A stretch of DNA of 32,238 nt from a virus: the IMG/VR virus record IMGVR_UViG_3300037606_000477, positions 1 to 32,238 of that record, one strand, 5' to 3'. Positions 1 to 7,387 of this stretch are shown in pieces. Position numbers and translations under genes: made by a program. The notes beneath the pieces are model-generated. The model saw nothing but the letters and a program-made list of their open reading frames with translations, had not been told where the DNA came from and did not search any database. Position 1 is the stretch's first letter, and the number at the start of each line of letters is the position of its first letter.

Positions 1-111
1 GTATAATTCAAAATTATTTTCTCCTGCCACTTTTAAAGCAATAATCGAATTTGGCTTTAAGTTTTCAAGAGAGTCTTCTTTATATGCAAATACTTGTTTT
101 TTATTTACCAT
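1..111 (-). CDS. Partial phage protein (N-terminus only), probable tail/fibre gene
   Basis: An ATG at 109-111 opens a leftward frame that stays open for 37 codons to the window edge (begins MVNKKQVFAYKEDSLENL). It overlaps the stop of the upstream gene by a few bases, as elsewhere in this operon. The short start, with 'IIALKVAGENNFELY', looks like the beginning of a virion or fibre protein, but that is inferred from position after the tail genes. The rest lies outside the window, so no function can be assigned. Confidence 0.55.
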   Translation of the reverse strand, partial: MVNKKQVFAYKEDSLENLKPNSIIALKVAGENNFELY

Positions 112-443
112 TTTATTTCATCTTCCCACTCAAAAGGTTGTGAGTAGTAATTATTAATGTCTCTATACTTTGTTTGCGCCACTTTTAGATCGACTACTAC
201 TATGTTTTCATCTCCTAAAGCACCTCTCAATTTTTTATCTATAAACTTCTGTAACTCACACTCTTTACTTTCTAATATTCCACCTAGTAAATAAGAGTGT
301 AAAAATTCTTCTCTATTATAGTTAGATTGTATTTTAAATCTTTTTTCGGCGAAATTTAAATCGGCTTGAAAATTTAACTTTTTAGCGTGAGTTTTTATTA
401 GTTTATCTCGATTGTAATTTTCTATTTGTTGTTGTCCAGCCAT
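105..443 (-). CDS. Hypothetical protein, 112 aa, late operon
   Basis: Complete leftward ORF with an ATG four bases after the stop of the 179-aa gene. The protein is soluble, charged and mostly helical by composition, with no signal peptide or membrane segment; the C-terminus is acidic and aromatic (FEWEDEIKW). It lies among tail or fibre genes after the lysis cassette, so a small structural or assembly role is possible. I do not recognise the family. Confidence 0.7.
   Translation of the reverse strand: MAGQQQIENYNRDKLIKTHAKKLNFQADLNFAEKRFKIQSNYNREEFLHSYLLGGILESKECELQKFIDKKLRGALGDENIVVVDLKVAQTKYRDINNYYSQPFEWEDEIKW
343..354. repeat. Copy of TTTTCGGCGAAA in the 112-aa gene
   Basis: Exact 12-bp copy inside the leftward 112-aa gene, where its complement is read in the codons of Phe-Ala-Glu-Lys (NFAEKRF). 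Nearest partial copy: CCCGCCGAAAA at about 17753-17763. Confidence 0.6.
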
Positions 444-447
444 GATT

Positions 448-987
448 TTAAAAACAATTTACACATTCAACATACTTATTTAGCATTTTTTTAGACTCTT
501 CGAAGAATCTTTGTGCTTTTACAAAATCCCCTAACATAGCATGTGATTTAGCTACTTCTAATATCCCTTTAATTTCAACCATGTAGTATAAGAAATCTTT
601 AGAGTCAAAATCTAATCCATATTTTATCATAACTTTACTATACTCAATCTCAAACCTATCTGTTTTTAGGTAAAACTTGGTTCTATCTAAGTCCTCATAG
701 CTTGACAATAATTGTATGGTGTATATTCCATCGGGTAAATCAATATACTCCTCGTCTTTACAATTTGCTGTTAAACAACTTAATCCTAAATTATTAGAAT
801 TAAATATGTTTATTTGTTTTTTACTAAAAGAAAACGCTTTTGTTTTAGAAGACCCTGGTGTTGTTACTTTTATGTATGCAGGTTGATTTTCAGAGTACAC
901 CCAGTCTGAAAAATCAGCAATTTTTAATTGTTTTGGACTATCTGAGAATACTGTAAATTCTATATTTATATTTCCTACTATTTCCAT
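448..987 (-). CDS. Probable virion (tail) protein of a Bacteroidetes-phage family, 179 aa
   Basis: The N-terminal ~120 residues look like an all-beta domain; 'LPDGIYTIQLLSSYED' followed by 'FYLKTDRFEIEYSK' resembles a structural protein I recall from crAss-like and other Bacteroidetes phages, where a beta-sandwich is followed by a helical tail and a terminal Cys pair. Here the helical part (about 130-170) is followed by CVNCF at the end. The gene sits between the lysis cassette and the left-edge genes with 4-5 nt spacing. The family link is from memory and moderate; a virion role fits the position. Confidence 0.7.
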   Translation of the reverse strand: MEIVGNINIEFTVFSDSPKQLKIADFSDWVYSENQPAYIKVTTPGSSKTKAFSFSKKQINIFNSNNLGLSCLTANCKDEEYIDLPDGIYTIQLLSSYEDLDRTKFYLKTDRFEIEYSKVMIKYGLDFDSKDFLYYMVEIKGILEVAKSHAMLGDFVKAQRFFEESKKMLNKYVECVNCF

Positions 988-992
988 TTTTC

Positions 993-1289
993 TTAATTAT
1001 CTAATTGTTTCCACATTGTGCCATTCCAACCAAAGAAGTTATTACCAGAGAACCTTATTGTTCCCGCACCTGTTGGTGGTATTGGTGTTATTGCTCCGTT
1101 TAATATTCCTGAAAGAGTTGGAGTTTTTACTTCTTCTAGTTTTTGAAACATCTTTTTAAGCCTATTGGGTAAATCAAATTCTATCAGTCCTTCTCTAAGC
1201 TCTTCTAGAGTACTATCATCATATATACGACTTAACCCCTTAAAAGGGTCTACTCCGTTTGCGTTTGTAAAGTTTAAAAAATTTTTCAT
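993..1289 (-). CDS. Small tail-fibre-like protein, 98 aa
   Basis: The N-terminal two thirds is helical and charged. The C-terminus, 'GTIRFSGNNFFGWNGTMWKQL', is close to a short beta motif (GT-I-R-x-G-x-x-F-x-G-x-N-G-x-x-W) that ends many phage fibre proteins, where it helps form trimers or marks the start of a shaft. Its stop is 5 nt before the next gene start and its ATG directly abuts the stop of the membrane protein upstream. Probably a virion component; the exact role is unknown. Confidence 0.65.
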   Translation of the reverse strand: MKNFLNFTNANGVDPFKGLSRIYDDSTLEELREGLIEFDLPNRLKKMFQKLEEVKTPTLSGILNGAITPIPPTGAGTIRFSGNNFFGWNGTMWKQLDN

Positions 1290-1931
1290 TTAAAATTCTA
1301 TTAATACTTTACCTCCTACTTGTCTTTCTGTAGTGGCTCCGCCGATTATATTAATCTTACCAACCCTTACTCCAACATTTACTTCAAAGCTTGAATTTAC
1401 ATTTGGGCTCAGTGAATGGTTGTAACCTCCGCCCGCTAAAAAATTAAAATTATCTCTCTTTACAATAGTATTAGTTATTGTTTTTTCTTGTACGATAACC
1501 TCTCTTTCTTTCACTTTATAATCCGCACGTATGTCTTTTAATTCACCTTGTACTTTTGTCCAAACTTTTAAATCGATATTTTTATCTGAAAAATCTGTTA
1601 CGTTTTCTTTTTGCTGTATTGATTGAATATATAATATTTGTTTTAAACTATCATTAGCTTTTAAGTACTTATCGGCAAGTTTTTTATCTATGGGGTGCGT
1701 TGTATAAATTATTTTATCTTTATAAATAATTGAATCTGTACTTTTACTCGGCAGTTCTGTTATGTTACTAGGTTTCAGTGTGCCTATTATTTCTGGTATT
1801 TTTACCGACACATCTTTTATATCAACTTTTGTAGTCTCTTTAGTGGTGGTGTTACCTTTTATTAAAAACAAAATTATCACAACTAAGATAGCTATGATAA
1901 TATAGTTTAGGTATTTTTTTATAAATTCCAT
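1290..1931 (-). CDS. Membrane-anchored protein with beta-rich C-terminus; spanin candidate
   Basis: 213 aa. Residues ~9-26 are a single strongly hydrophobic helix preceded by Lys (N-in signal anchor). A long polar, partly coiled-coil region follows (about 30-165). The last ~45 residues are Gly-rich alternating beta (GGGYNHSLSPNVNSSFEVNV..., ending KVLIEF), resembling an outer-membrane beta-hairpin with a terminal aromatic. It starts 3 nt after the amidase stop, so it belongs to the lysis cassette. An inner-membrane anchor, periplasmic rod and outer-membrane-like tail are what a one-protein spanin would need. No lipobox is visible. An uncharacterised anchored virion protein is the alternative. 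Confidence 0.7.
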   Translation of the reverse strand: MEFIKKYLNYIIIAILVVIILFLIKGNTTTKETTKVDIKDVSVKIPEIIGTLKPSNITELPSKSTDSIIYKDKIIYTTHPIDKKLADKYLKANDSLKQILYIQSIQQKENVTDFSDKNIDLKVWTKVQGELKDIRADYKVKEREVIVQEKTITNTIVKRDNFNFLAGGGYNHSLSPNVNSSFEVNVGVRVGKINIIGGATTERQVGGKVLIEF

Positions 1932-1934
1932 TGT

Positions 1935-2678
1935 TTAATATTTTAATTTTTGTCCTATAAGAATTGTATCCGAATTTAGACTGTTTTCTTTTTTTAACTT
2001 TGTAACCGTTGTTTTTAGTTTTGTAGCAATTTTTATTAAATTATCTCCACTTACAACTGAATAAAATTTAAATATTGGTAAGCTAGTTGGTGTTTTTACA
2101 GTTGGTAATAATCCTTTTCTGTCTGGCGATGTGTAGTTTTCATATTCTTTTATTGCATCAAAACAAGGACACTCTTTAATTCTTTCAAAAGGTGCTATAA
2201 CACCGTTTCCATCTTTATCTTTAGAAAAGTCCCGATGCCCCACGACAGATAAATTCTTATTTACATCTTTTCCATTTTTAGTACACCAAGATAAAAACTG
2301 ATTTATTACAATTTCAAGTGAGGCTTTTTGCGCCACTGTTCTAGTGTCTTTACCCTTGAATATGTTTTGTCCTTTTTTGTCCTTCCCTATAACTTCTATT
2401 CCACCTATATAGCATATTGATACGCTATTTGAGTTGTTACCAGCTACACCATTGGTTATAAATTCAAAACACTTACCGTCATTGTAATTTTCTACGTAAC
2501 CGTGCTTAGCTGTGTTATCATTTAGGTACCAAATTTTACCACTAGTTTCAACTATTACACCGTATCCTTTACTTCGCCATTTTAATCCTTCTCTCCAAAA
2601 ATTTTCTATTCCTATAACTCCTGAAAATCCAGCTGAAGTGTGAAGTACTAAATTATCTACTTGTATCGCTTTTGGCAT
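1935..2678 (-). CDS. Endolysin: N-acetylmuramoyl-L-alanine amidase (type 2) with LysM
   Basis: 247 aa. Residues 1-180 form an amidase_2/PGRP-type zinc amidase that cuts the bond between MurNAc and the stem peptide. Likely zinc ligands are His13 (LHTSAG), His148 (VVGHRD) and a Cys in the CPCF motif (170-172). Between them D154-K-D-G-N-G-x-I-x-x-x-E165 matches an EF-hand-type calcium loop, which I recall in other Bacteroidetes-phage amidases. Residues ~204-247 are one LysM (FYSVVSGDNLIKIATK...LIGQKLKY) that should bind peptidoglycan. There is no signal peptide, so release depends on a holin. The start overlaps the end of the small membrane gene by 26 nt. Confidence 0.93.
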   Translation of the reverse strand: MPKAIQVDNLVLHTSAGFSGVIGIENFWREGLKWRSKGYGVIVETSGKIWYLNDNTAKHGYVENYNDGKCFEFITNGVAGNNSNSVSICYIGGIEVIGKDKKGQNIFKGKDTRTVAQKASLEIVINQFLSWCTKNGKDVNKNLSVVGHRDFSKDKDGNGVIAPFERIKECPCFDAIKEYENYTSPDRKGLLPTVKTPTSLPIFKFYSVVSGDNLIKIATKLKTTVTKLKKENSLNSDTILIGQKLKY

Positions 2679-2895
2679 GATTATATTGTTTTATTTCTTT
2701 AATTATTTTCTTTGTTTCATTAATTGTGTCCTCCACTTGTACTGTTCTAATATAGAGTGCGGTTTTTGTGAAGTCCTCTTTTATTGTTGTGTCATTAAGT
2801 TTTATAATGTCAACCTTTGGGTAGTTCTCTTGTTTAGGTGAGACCGTAAATAAAATTACAACCATTCCAACTATTGATACTATTGTTCCTTTCAT
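2653..2895 (-). CDS. Small single-span membrane protein of the lysis cassette, 80 aa
   Basis: An N-terminal hydrophobic stretch (about residues 4-19, IVSIVGMVVILFTV) is followed by a 60-residue polar, Lys/Glu/Thr-rich tail predicted to lie outside. It overlaps the upstream gene by ATGA (4 nt) and the amidase by 26 nt, so the genes are probably translationally coupled. Position and shape fit a holin-associated protein or inner-membrane spanin; sequence alone cannot decide. There is no Cys for a lipobox. Confidence 0.7.
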   Translation of the reverse strand: MKGTIVSIVGMVVILFTVSPKQENYPKVDIIKLNDTTIKEDFTKTALYIRTVQVEDTINETKKIIKEIKQYNHAKSDTSR

Positions 2896-3230
2896 TTTTC
2901 TACTTTAATATTTTTTACTTCTCTGTAGTTTTCTCTGGATTCTTCTTCGAGTTTTTCAACTCTTTCTCTAAAGTATTTCTGTGCTTCTTCGGTAATTCTA
3001 AATTTTTCTCTTTCTTGTTCAGCGATTTTATTATGTAAAATATTGATATTAGTGTTATATCTATTGTCATTGTTAATAATAATTCCATCTAATTTATCAA
3101 CTTTATTACTAAGTTTATAATTTATAAAAGCTTGACTTCCGATAACTATTACAACCAATGCTGTTATTATTTGCTTAGTTGTTAGTAATATAAAAAATTT
3201 TAAATACTCCATCAATGAATTTGGGGTCAT
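2892..3230 (-). CDS. Membrane protein with coiled coil, holin or i-spanin candidate, 112 aa
   Basis: First gene of the lysis group. A hydrophobic segment at about residues 18-36 (IITALVVIVIGSQAFINY) is followed by a charged heptad-like helix (about 70-110, Glu/Lys/Arg rich) that should form a coiled coil. This is the layout of inner-membrane spanins (Rz type) and of some one-span holins. It is immediately upstream of another small membrane gene and the amidase. The late transcript enters from the hairpin-rich spacer at 3249-3388. The exact lysis role is inferred from context. Confidence 0.7.
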   Translation of the reverse strand: MTPNSLMEYLKFFILLTTKQIITALVVIVIGSQAFINYKLSNKVDKLDGIIINNDNRYNTNINILHNKIAEQEREKFRITEEAQKYFRERVEKLEEESRENYREVKNIKVEK

Positions 3231-3248
3231 TTATTTTTTAGGTTTTTA

Positions 3249-3388
3249 AGTGTTATTTATTCTTTGGGGGATTATTTATAACACTCATTAATTGTGAGAA
3301 AAGGACAACTAGAATATAATTGCCCCTTTTTCACAAACCAAAGAAAAAAGAAAATCTTTAATTAATAAGGGGCTTTTATACCCCTTAT
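3249..3388 (-). other. Spacer with three successive hairpins between tail and lysis genes
   Basis: Three inverted repeats fill the 168-bp gap. They are 3249-3256 with 3278-3285 (8 bp perfect, AGTGTTAT), 3293-3308 with 3320-3335 (16-nt arms, 14 pairs including one G-U), and 3365-3372 with 3381-3388 (8 bp perfect, ATAAGGGG, 8-nt loop). On the leftward transcript the ATAAGGGG hairpin comes first, directly after the 743-aa gene, and is followed by AU-rich sequence, so it is a plausible terminator or RNA-stability stem. No promoter of the phage consensus was found here. Confidence 0.65.
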
Positions 3389-3398
3389 CTTTGTGTTA

Positions 3399-5630
3399 TT
3401 ATATTGCCACGTTAGGTGCTGGTATACCTACCTTTGCAGCTAATCTACTAAGTAATGTTTCTATTGCTTGGTGCTTACCTTGTTCTACAATTATCATAAA
3501 ATCATGGGTGATGTTTGATCTACCCCCAGCCATTTGAGATAAAGTTGTATCTTGATACTGAACGTGGTATTGTACCATTCTTTTATTGTATCCTAAAATT
3601 CTCTCTTGAGAAAGGTTAGTTCTTGCAAAAAGGTTAGCATGAAACACTTTTTTATTAGTGTAGTGTTGGTTCCCCATACGCTCAGCTCCGAACAAATCTT
3701 GACTAAGGTTATCCACATCTTGTGCAGTCTCTACTCTAACTACTTTTGCAAATTCTTGATCTACATCATAAGTAGTTCCTGTGTAATTTAGGATATCATC
3801 TTCTCTCCATCCGAATGATGCTGAACGAACTTTTAAAGATGTTTCCATAAATGGAATGAAATCTTCTTCGTGAGCTTCTGGATATAAGAAAAACGGTTTA
3901 CCTTTTACAAAAATACCCATTTTAGCTGTATCAGATGGTGCAGTTTCTGCCTCTTCCCAATATCCATCTCCAAAAGGTAAGGGTGCTTCTCCGTAGAAAG
4001 GTTGTAAATAAATAGGCGAACATTCACTACATACTAAGTTTGTACTAACTGATGTAGAATAAACTCTTTTACAACCACCTGTTTGTGTAGCTGTTGGTGA
4101 TACTAAAACTCCTACTGCTTCTGTTAATCCACCCGCAACTGCTACAATAGAAGGAAATACTCCTGTTGGTGCTGAAATTGTTATAACAGCTCCTGTTGAA
4201 GTTACTGTGGCTTCTGCGTTTGCTAGAATATTTGGTGCATGTGCTAAAACAAATGCTGCTGCTGTTGCTGTTAAACTAGTGATAAATGCAGTTGTGTAAG
4301 TTACTCCGTCAATTACTAAAGATGCGTCACCTGATGCTCCTGTTAGTGTCACTGCTCTTGTAGATACACCAGTTAAACCTCCCTCAACTATTGTTAACTC
4401 AGGATAAGCTGCTTGTAATTCTGCTAATCTTGTTTGTCCACACTCATTATCTTTTAAGATAATTTTAAACTCTTTAGTGATAGCTGTACAAATTTCTCCA
4501 TCTACCCAAACAAAGCTCTCAGTTCCTGTAAAGTTACATACATCTTTGATCTCTCCTACAATAGAAAGTTCTGCTGTTACATTTGCATTTAAAAAAGTTG
4601 TTCTTTGAGCGTTTGTCAACTGAGTGTTTAAAACTACAGAGTAAGTTCCTTTACCATCTTTGTTTCCAAATTTAACTGCACTTGCAACAATAGCTGTTGG
4701 TAATGCTTGTACTGTAGCTGTAGAGTTTGTACCGTTATCTTCTAAAGAAACATGATAAACGTATCCTCCTTCAAGTAAGCTATATCCTGCTTGGCAATTT
4801 GTACAATCTTTTCCAATAACGTCTACTGACACTTTTGAATAATTAGCTAAGACATCTGAAACTTTACGCAAAATTGTGTAAGTTGTTACTCCGTTTTGTC
4901 TGTCAGTTTTTACTACTTTGAATAGTGGGTATTGTGCTTGAATATCTCCCAAGTCATTTGAATCACCATTATCTTTTATAGAGATAGTAGAAAAAACTGA
5001 ATTTACTCCAACCGCTTGAGTTGCTTCACTATCAATAACTCCAATTTCTAAGAATTTTGAAAGTTTGTCCTCTGTTGATGCCCAACCAGATGCTGTAGGA
5101 ATTAAATCATCATTAAGTTCTTTTACTACTCTTCGGATAACTTTTTGCATAGTTTCTCCAACTCTTCTTGAAACCCTCTTTTGAATTAGGTAAGATTCTC
5201 GTCCAAAGAACATAGAAGCAACTTGACCATAGACCATAATGTCCATTACTGCTGATTTACCCTCTGGGATAAATAGAGCTGTGTCTGCGTTGATTCCATC
5301 ATACCCTACTTCAATGTTATCTACTTTTAGAGTTACGTGGGAAGGTGCGTAAGCTTTAATGTCTACAATGCTTCCAATAGGAAAATACCCTGTTGATTTA
5401 GAAGACACTTCTTTAATTCTTAGGTTAGATGGTGTTGTTACCTCACCCACTTTGAAAGAGATTAAATCTTTTGCTGTCATTCCTGCGAAATCAGAAATTA
5501 CTTCAGCTCCTAGTCCTTTTATAGCTTTATTTTTGACAACTGCTAGTTGCCCTTTTGCTAAGTTCCCTGTATACCCACTAGTTAAAAGTGATGTTACTAC
5601 TACAGGTTTTGTAATTGCTCCGTGTGGCAT
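3399..5630 (-). CDS. Large virion protein (tail), 743 aa, with beta-domain insert
   Basis: Begins MPHGAITKPVVVTSLLTSGY and ends with a helical segment (QGKHQAIETLLSRLAAKVG). Residues ~430-490 carry an Ala/Thr-rich beta module (SLVIDGVTYTTAF...GAVITISA) that I recall being scattered in Bacteroidetes-phage structural proteins and which looks like an Ig-type insert; four or five Cys pairs lie between ~270 and ~550. It is one of the largest genes and lies after MCP and neck genes, so an abundant tail or surface protein is likely. I cannot tell sheath, tube or appendage apart. Codon use looks expression-optimised (few rare A/T codons) compared with the small genes. Confidence 0.8.
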   Translation of the reverse strand: MPHGAITKPVVVTSLLTSGYTGNLAKGQLAVVKNKAIKGLGAEVISDFAGMTAKDLISFKVGEVTTPSNLRIKEVSSKSTGYFPIGSIVDIKAYAPSHVTLKVDNIEVGYDGINADTALFIPEGKSAVMDIMVYGQVASMFFGRESYLIQKRVSRRVGETMQKVIRRVVKELNDDLIPTASGWASTEDKLSKFLEIGVIDSEATQAVGVNSVFSTISIKDNGDSNDLGDIQAQYPLFKVVKTDRQNGVTTYTILRKVSDVLANYSKVSVDVIGKDCTNCQAGYSLLEGGYVYHVSLEDNGTNSTATVQALPTAIVASAVKFGNKDGKGTYSVVLNTQLTNAQRTTFLNANVTAELSIVGEIKDVCNFTGTESFVWVDGEICTAITKEFKIILKDNECGQTRLAELQAAYPELTIVEGGLTGVSTRAVTLTGASGDASLVIDGVTYTTAFITSLTATAAAFVLAHAPNILANAEATVTSTGAVITISAPTGVFPSIVAVAGGLTEAVGVLVSPTATQTGGCKRVYSTSVSTNLVCSECSPIYLQPFYGEAPLPFGDGYWEEAETAPSDTAKMGIFVKGKPFFLYPEAHEEDFIPFMETSLKVRSASFGWREDDILNYTGTTYDVDQEFAKVVRVETAQDVDNLSQDLFGAERMGNQHYTNKKVFHANLFARTNLSQERILGYNKRMVQYHVQYQDTTLSQMAGGRSNITHDFMIIVEQGKHQAIETLLSRLAAKVGIPAPNVAI

Positions 5631-5657
5631 AATTATTCTTGTTTAAATTTTTGTTGT

Positions 5658-6320
5658 TTATTTTTGTGATCTTAATGTTTGTAATTGGAATCTTGGATTA
5701 TTTTCGTTTATGTCTGAATTAAATACCATCAACGATATTATATCATCTAGAGATTTATCATCCCATTCTATTGGAAAATCTTTATTAAATTCTGATTCTG
5801 GGTTTTCTTCGTCGAGAAGGGTAAGTTGATTTGGGTAGCGATAGTAGTTTAATAAGATTTCGCTAACTGAAAAGGTTTTGTCGGTGTAGATTGACAACCT
5901 ATTGGAGTTTACTGTGTATGGTGCCTCTCTCCATTCGAAAGAAGGTTTGTTAAACTCGTCTTGTAATATTTCGCTTAGATTCTCTGTTCTTACTTCAAAT
6001 AAGTAAATTAGATCTCTGCAATTTTCTTTTTTAGCTTTTGCTCTAACGTCTGCTAAATCAAAATAATTTGGAGGTAATTTAAAATTGTATTTATCCTCCT
6101 CTTTGGATGCATAAGGTATATTCTCATCTAAAACTAAAAAGTTCTGAACATACCTTACATCATCTACTCCTCTTTGTTGCAAGTGCAACGTTAGAAATTT
6201 ATTTTGACTCTCATTAAACAGTAAACTAATTCTATAATTATCTGTAGTTATATTATCGTTTGTGCCATTTTTTTCAGCTTTAATAATATATCTCTCTTTT
6301 ACTTGTTCGAATGTTGCCAT
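5658..6320 (-). CDS. Probable head-tail adaptor/neck protein, 220 aa
   Basis: Soluble acidic protein. The N-terminus is helical (FEQVKERYIIKAEKNG); the middle holds 'FKLPPNYFDLADVRAKA' and 'EILLNYYRYPNQLTLLDEE', a pattern (beta strand ending in YYRYP) seen in neck/adaptor proteins that sit on the portal. The C-terminus is helical. The gene lies two genes downstream of the major capsid protein, the usual place for connector proteins. The fold is inferred from pattern only; confidence in a virion role is higher than in the specific assignment. Confidence 0.7.
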   Translation of the reverse strand: MATFEQVKERYIIKAEKNGTNDNITTDNYRISLLFNESQNKFLTLHLQQRGVDDVRYVQNFLVLDENIPYASKEEDKYNFKLPPNYFDLADVRAKAKKENCRDLIYLFEVRTENLSEILQDEFNKPSFEWREAPYTVNSNRLSIYTDKTFSVSEILLNYYRYPNQLTLLDEENPESEFNKDFPIEWDDKSLDDIISLMVFNSDINENNPRFQLQTLRSQK

Positions 6321-6330
6321 TAATTATTTT

Positions 6331-7314
6331 TTAAAATACTTCTCTCCTCACTTGTGGATTTTCATCAATTAAGGCTTGAATTGCTTTATATTGTCTTGAA
6401 TCTGTTTTTAAGCAGAATAGTGCTGCATCTTGTAGAGTTAGTCCTAAAAATTCTCCACCCTCTGTTACAAATCCTCTTTTATCTTTTTTAATCTTTCTTA
6501 AAGAGAATAACTTTTTGATGACATGGAAAAACTCCATTTTTGTTTGTCCAGCCTCTGTTTCATACTCACCGCATGCATCTAAGAATCTTTCTGAAAAATC
6601 AACTCCTGTACCTTTATCATTAATTATTTCAAAGTACATTAATTTAAGATCATCTGCTTTTACTTTTGTAGTATCTTCTCTACCAACAAATTGTAAAACT
6701 AAATCTAACTTATCTTTGTCCGTAGTAGCTAATATTGAAAGTTTTTCAATTGCTGAGAGTCTTAACTTAGTACGTTCTTTATTTTTAGTTTTAACCAATA
6801 AAGGATTAGATATTGTAAATTGAGCACCACTCCTATAAAATGGATTTCTTTCATTCTTTTCACAAGCCACACCTTGAATTATAATTTGAAAAAGTTCAAA
6901 TAATTGTTGTGGATCACTTGTGTCAAATTCTTTATTCACATAAGCCTCGTACCTATATTCTTTCCAAAAATCATTATTAGCTGAAGGTTCTAACTTCACA
7001 TTTCTAAGCTCTTCAAAAGGTATTAGAATTTGCCTTTTATATGCATTTACCCACTCTGCTTTTTCTTCATCTTTATAATTATTTAAGCAATTTGAGCCGT
7101 CATAAAAACCTGTGTCATATAAATTCTTTACATTGTCAAAATAAACGCAATCCATAACACCGCTTCCTGTAAAAGGAAATTTTGTAGCTTCTATTTTTTT
7201 TAATGCGTCTGGTGCTGTTCCGTCAAGTTTATGGTCTAAAGTATATTTCTGACCAATTTCGATTTGAGAATTACCAATTTTAAGTATCTTTAATTCTTTC
7301 TTTTGTATTGCCAT
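6331..7314 (-). CDS. Structural-module protein of unknown function, 327 aa
   Basis: Follows the capsid gene after a hairpin spacer and precedes the neck candidate by 10 nt. The protein is soluble and mixed alpha/beta; its first ~90 residues look beta-rich and its C-terminal ~100 residues are helical and charged (MEFFHVIKKLFSLRKIKKDK). Two features to note are 'QIIIQGVACEKNERNPFYR' and a stretch of ordinary Lys-rich helices; no catalytic motif was seen. Likely a head-completion or virion protein by position. Family not recognised. Confidence 0.7.
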   Translation of the reverse strand: MAIQKKELKILKIGNSQIEIGQKYTLDHKLDGTAPDALKKIEATKFPFTGSGVMDCVYFDNVKNLYDTGFYDGSNCLNNYKDEEKAEWVNAYKRQILIPFEELRNVKLEPSANNDFWKEYRYEAYVNKEFDTSDPQQLFELFQIIIQGVACEKNERNPFYRSGAQFTISNPLLVKTKNKERTKLRLSAIEKLSILATTDKDKLDLVLQFVGREDTTKVKADDLKLMYFEIINDKGTGVDFSERFLDACGEYETEAGQTKMEFFHVIKKLFSLRKIKKDKRGFVTEGGEFLGLTLQDAALFCLKTDSRQYKAIQALIDENPQVRREVF

Positions 7315-7346
7315 TATTCTTTTTCTTTTGGTTAATTTTGGAATTT

Positions 7347-7373
7347 GTATCCTCCGCTTTGGACAGAGGATAC
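7347..7373 (-). terminator. Hairpin after the capsid gene
   Basis: An 8-bp perfect inverted repeat (GTATCCTC at 7347-7354, GAGGATAC at 7366-7373, 11-nt loop) starts 15 nt after the capsid stop on the leftward transcript. No long U tract follows (AAAUUCC), so it may be a partial terminator or a 3' stabiliser that lets capsid mRNA exceed downstream mRNA. Confidence 0.5.
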
Positions 7374-7387
7374 TTCCCTTTTATTTA

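Noticed and set aside
3606-3791. Rightward ORF of 61 aa inside the tail gene (and similar + strand ORFs at 5359, 6515, 7512, 11973, 12887, 13377-15989)
   Set aside because: They lie wholly within well-supported leftward genes, have unnatural composition (Leu/Ser/Phe-rich shadows) and no promoter or start context.
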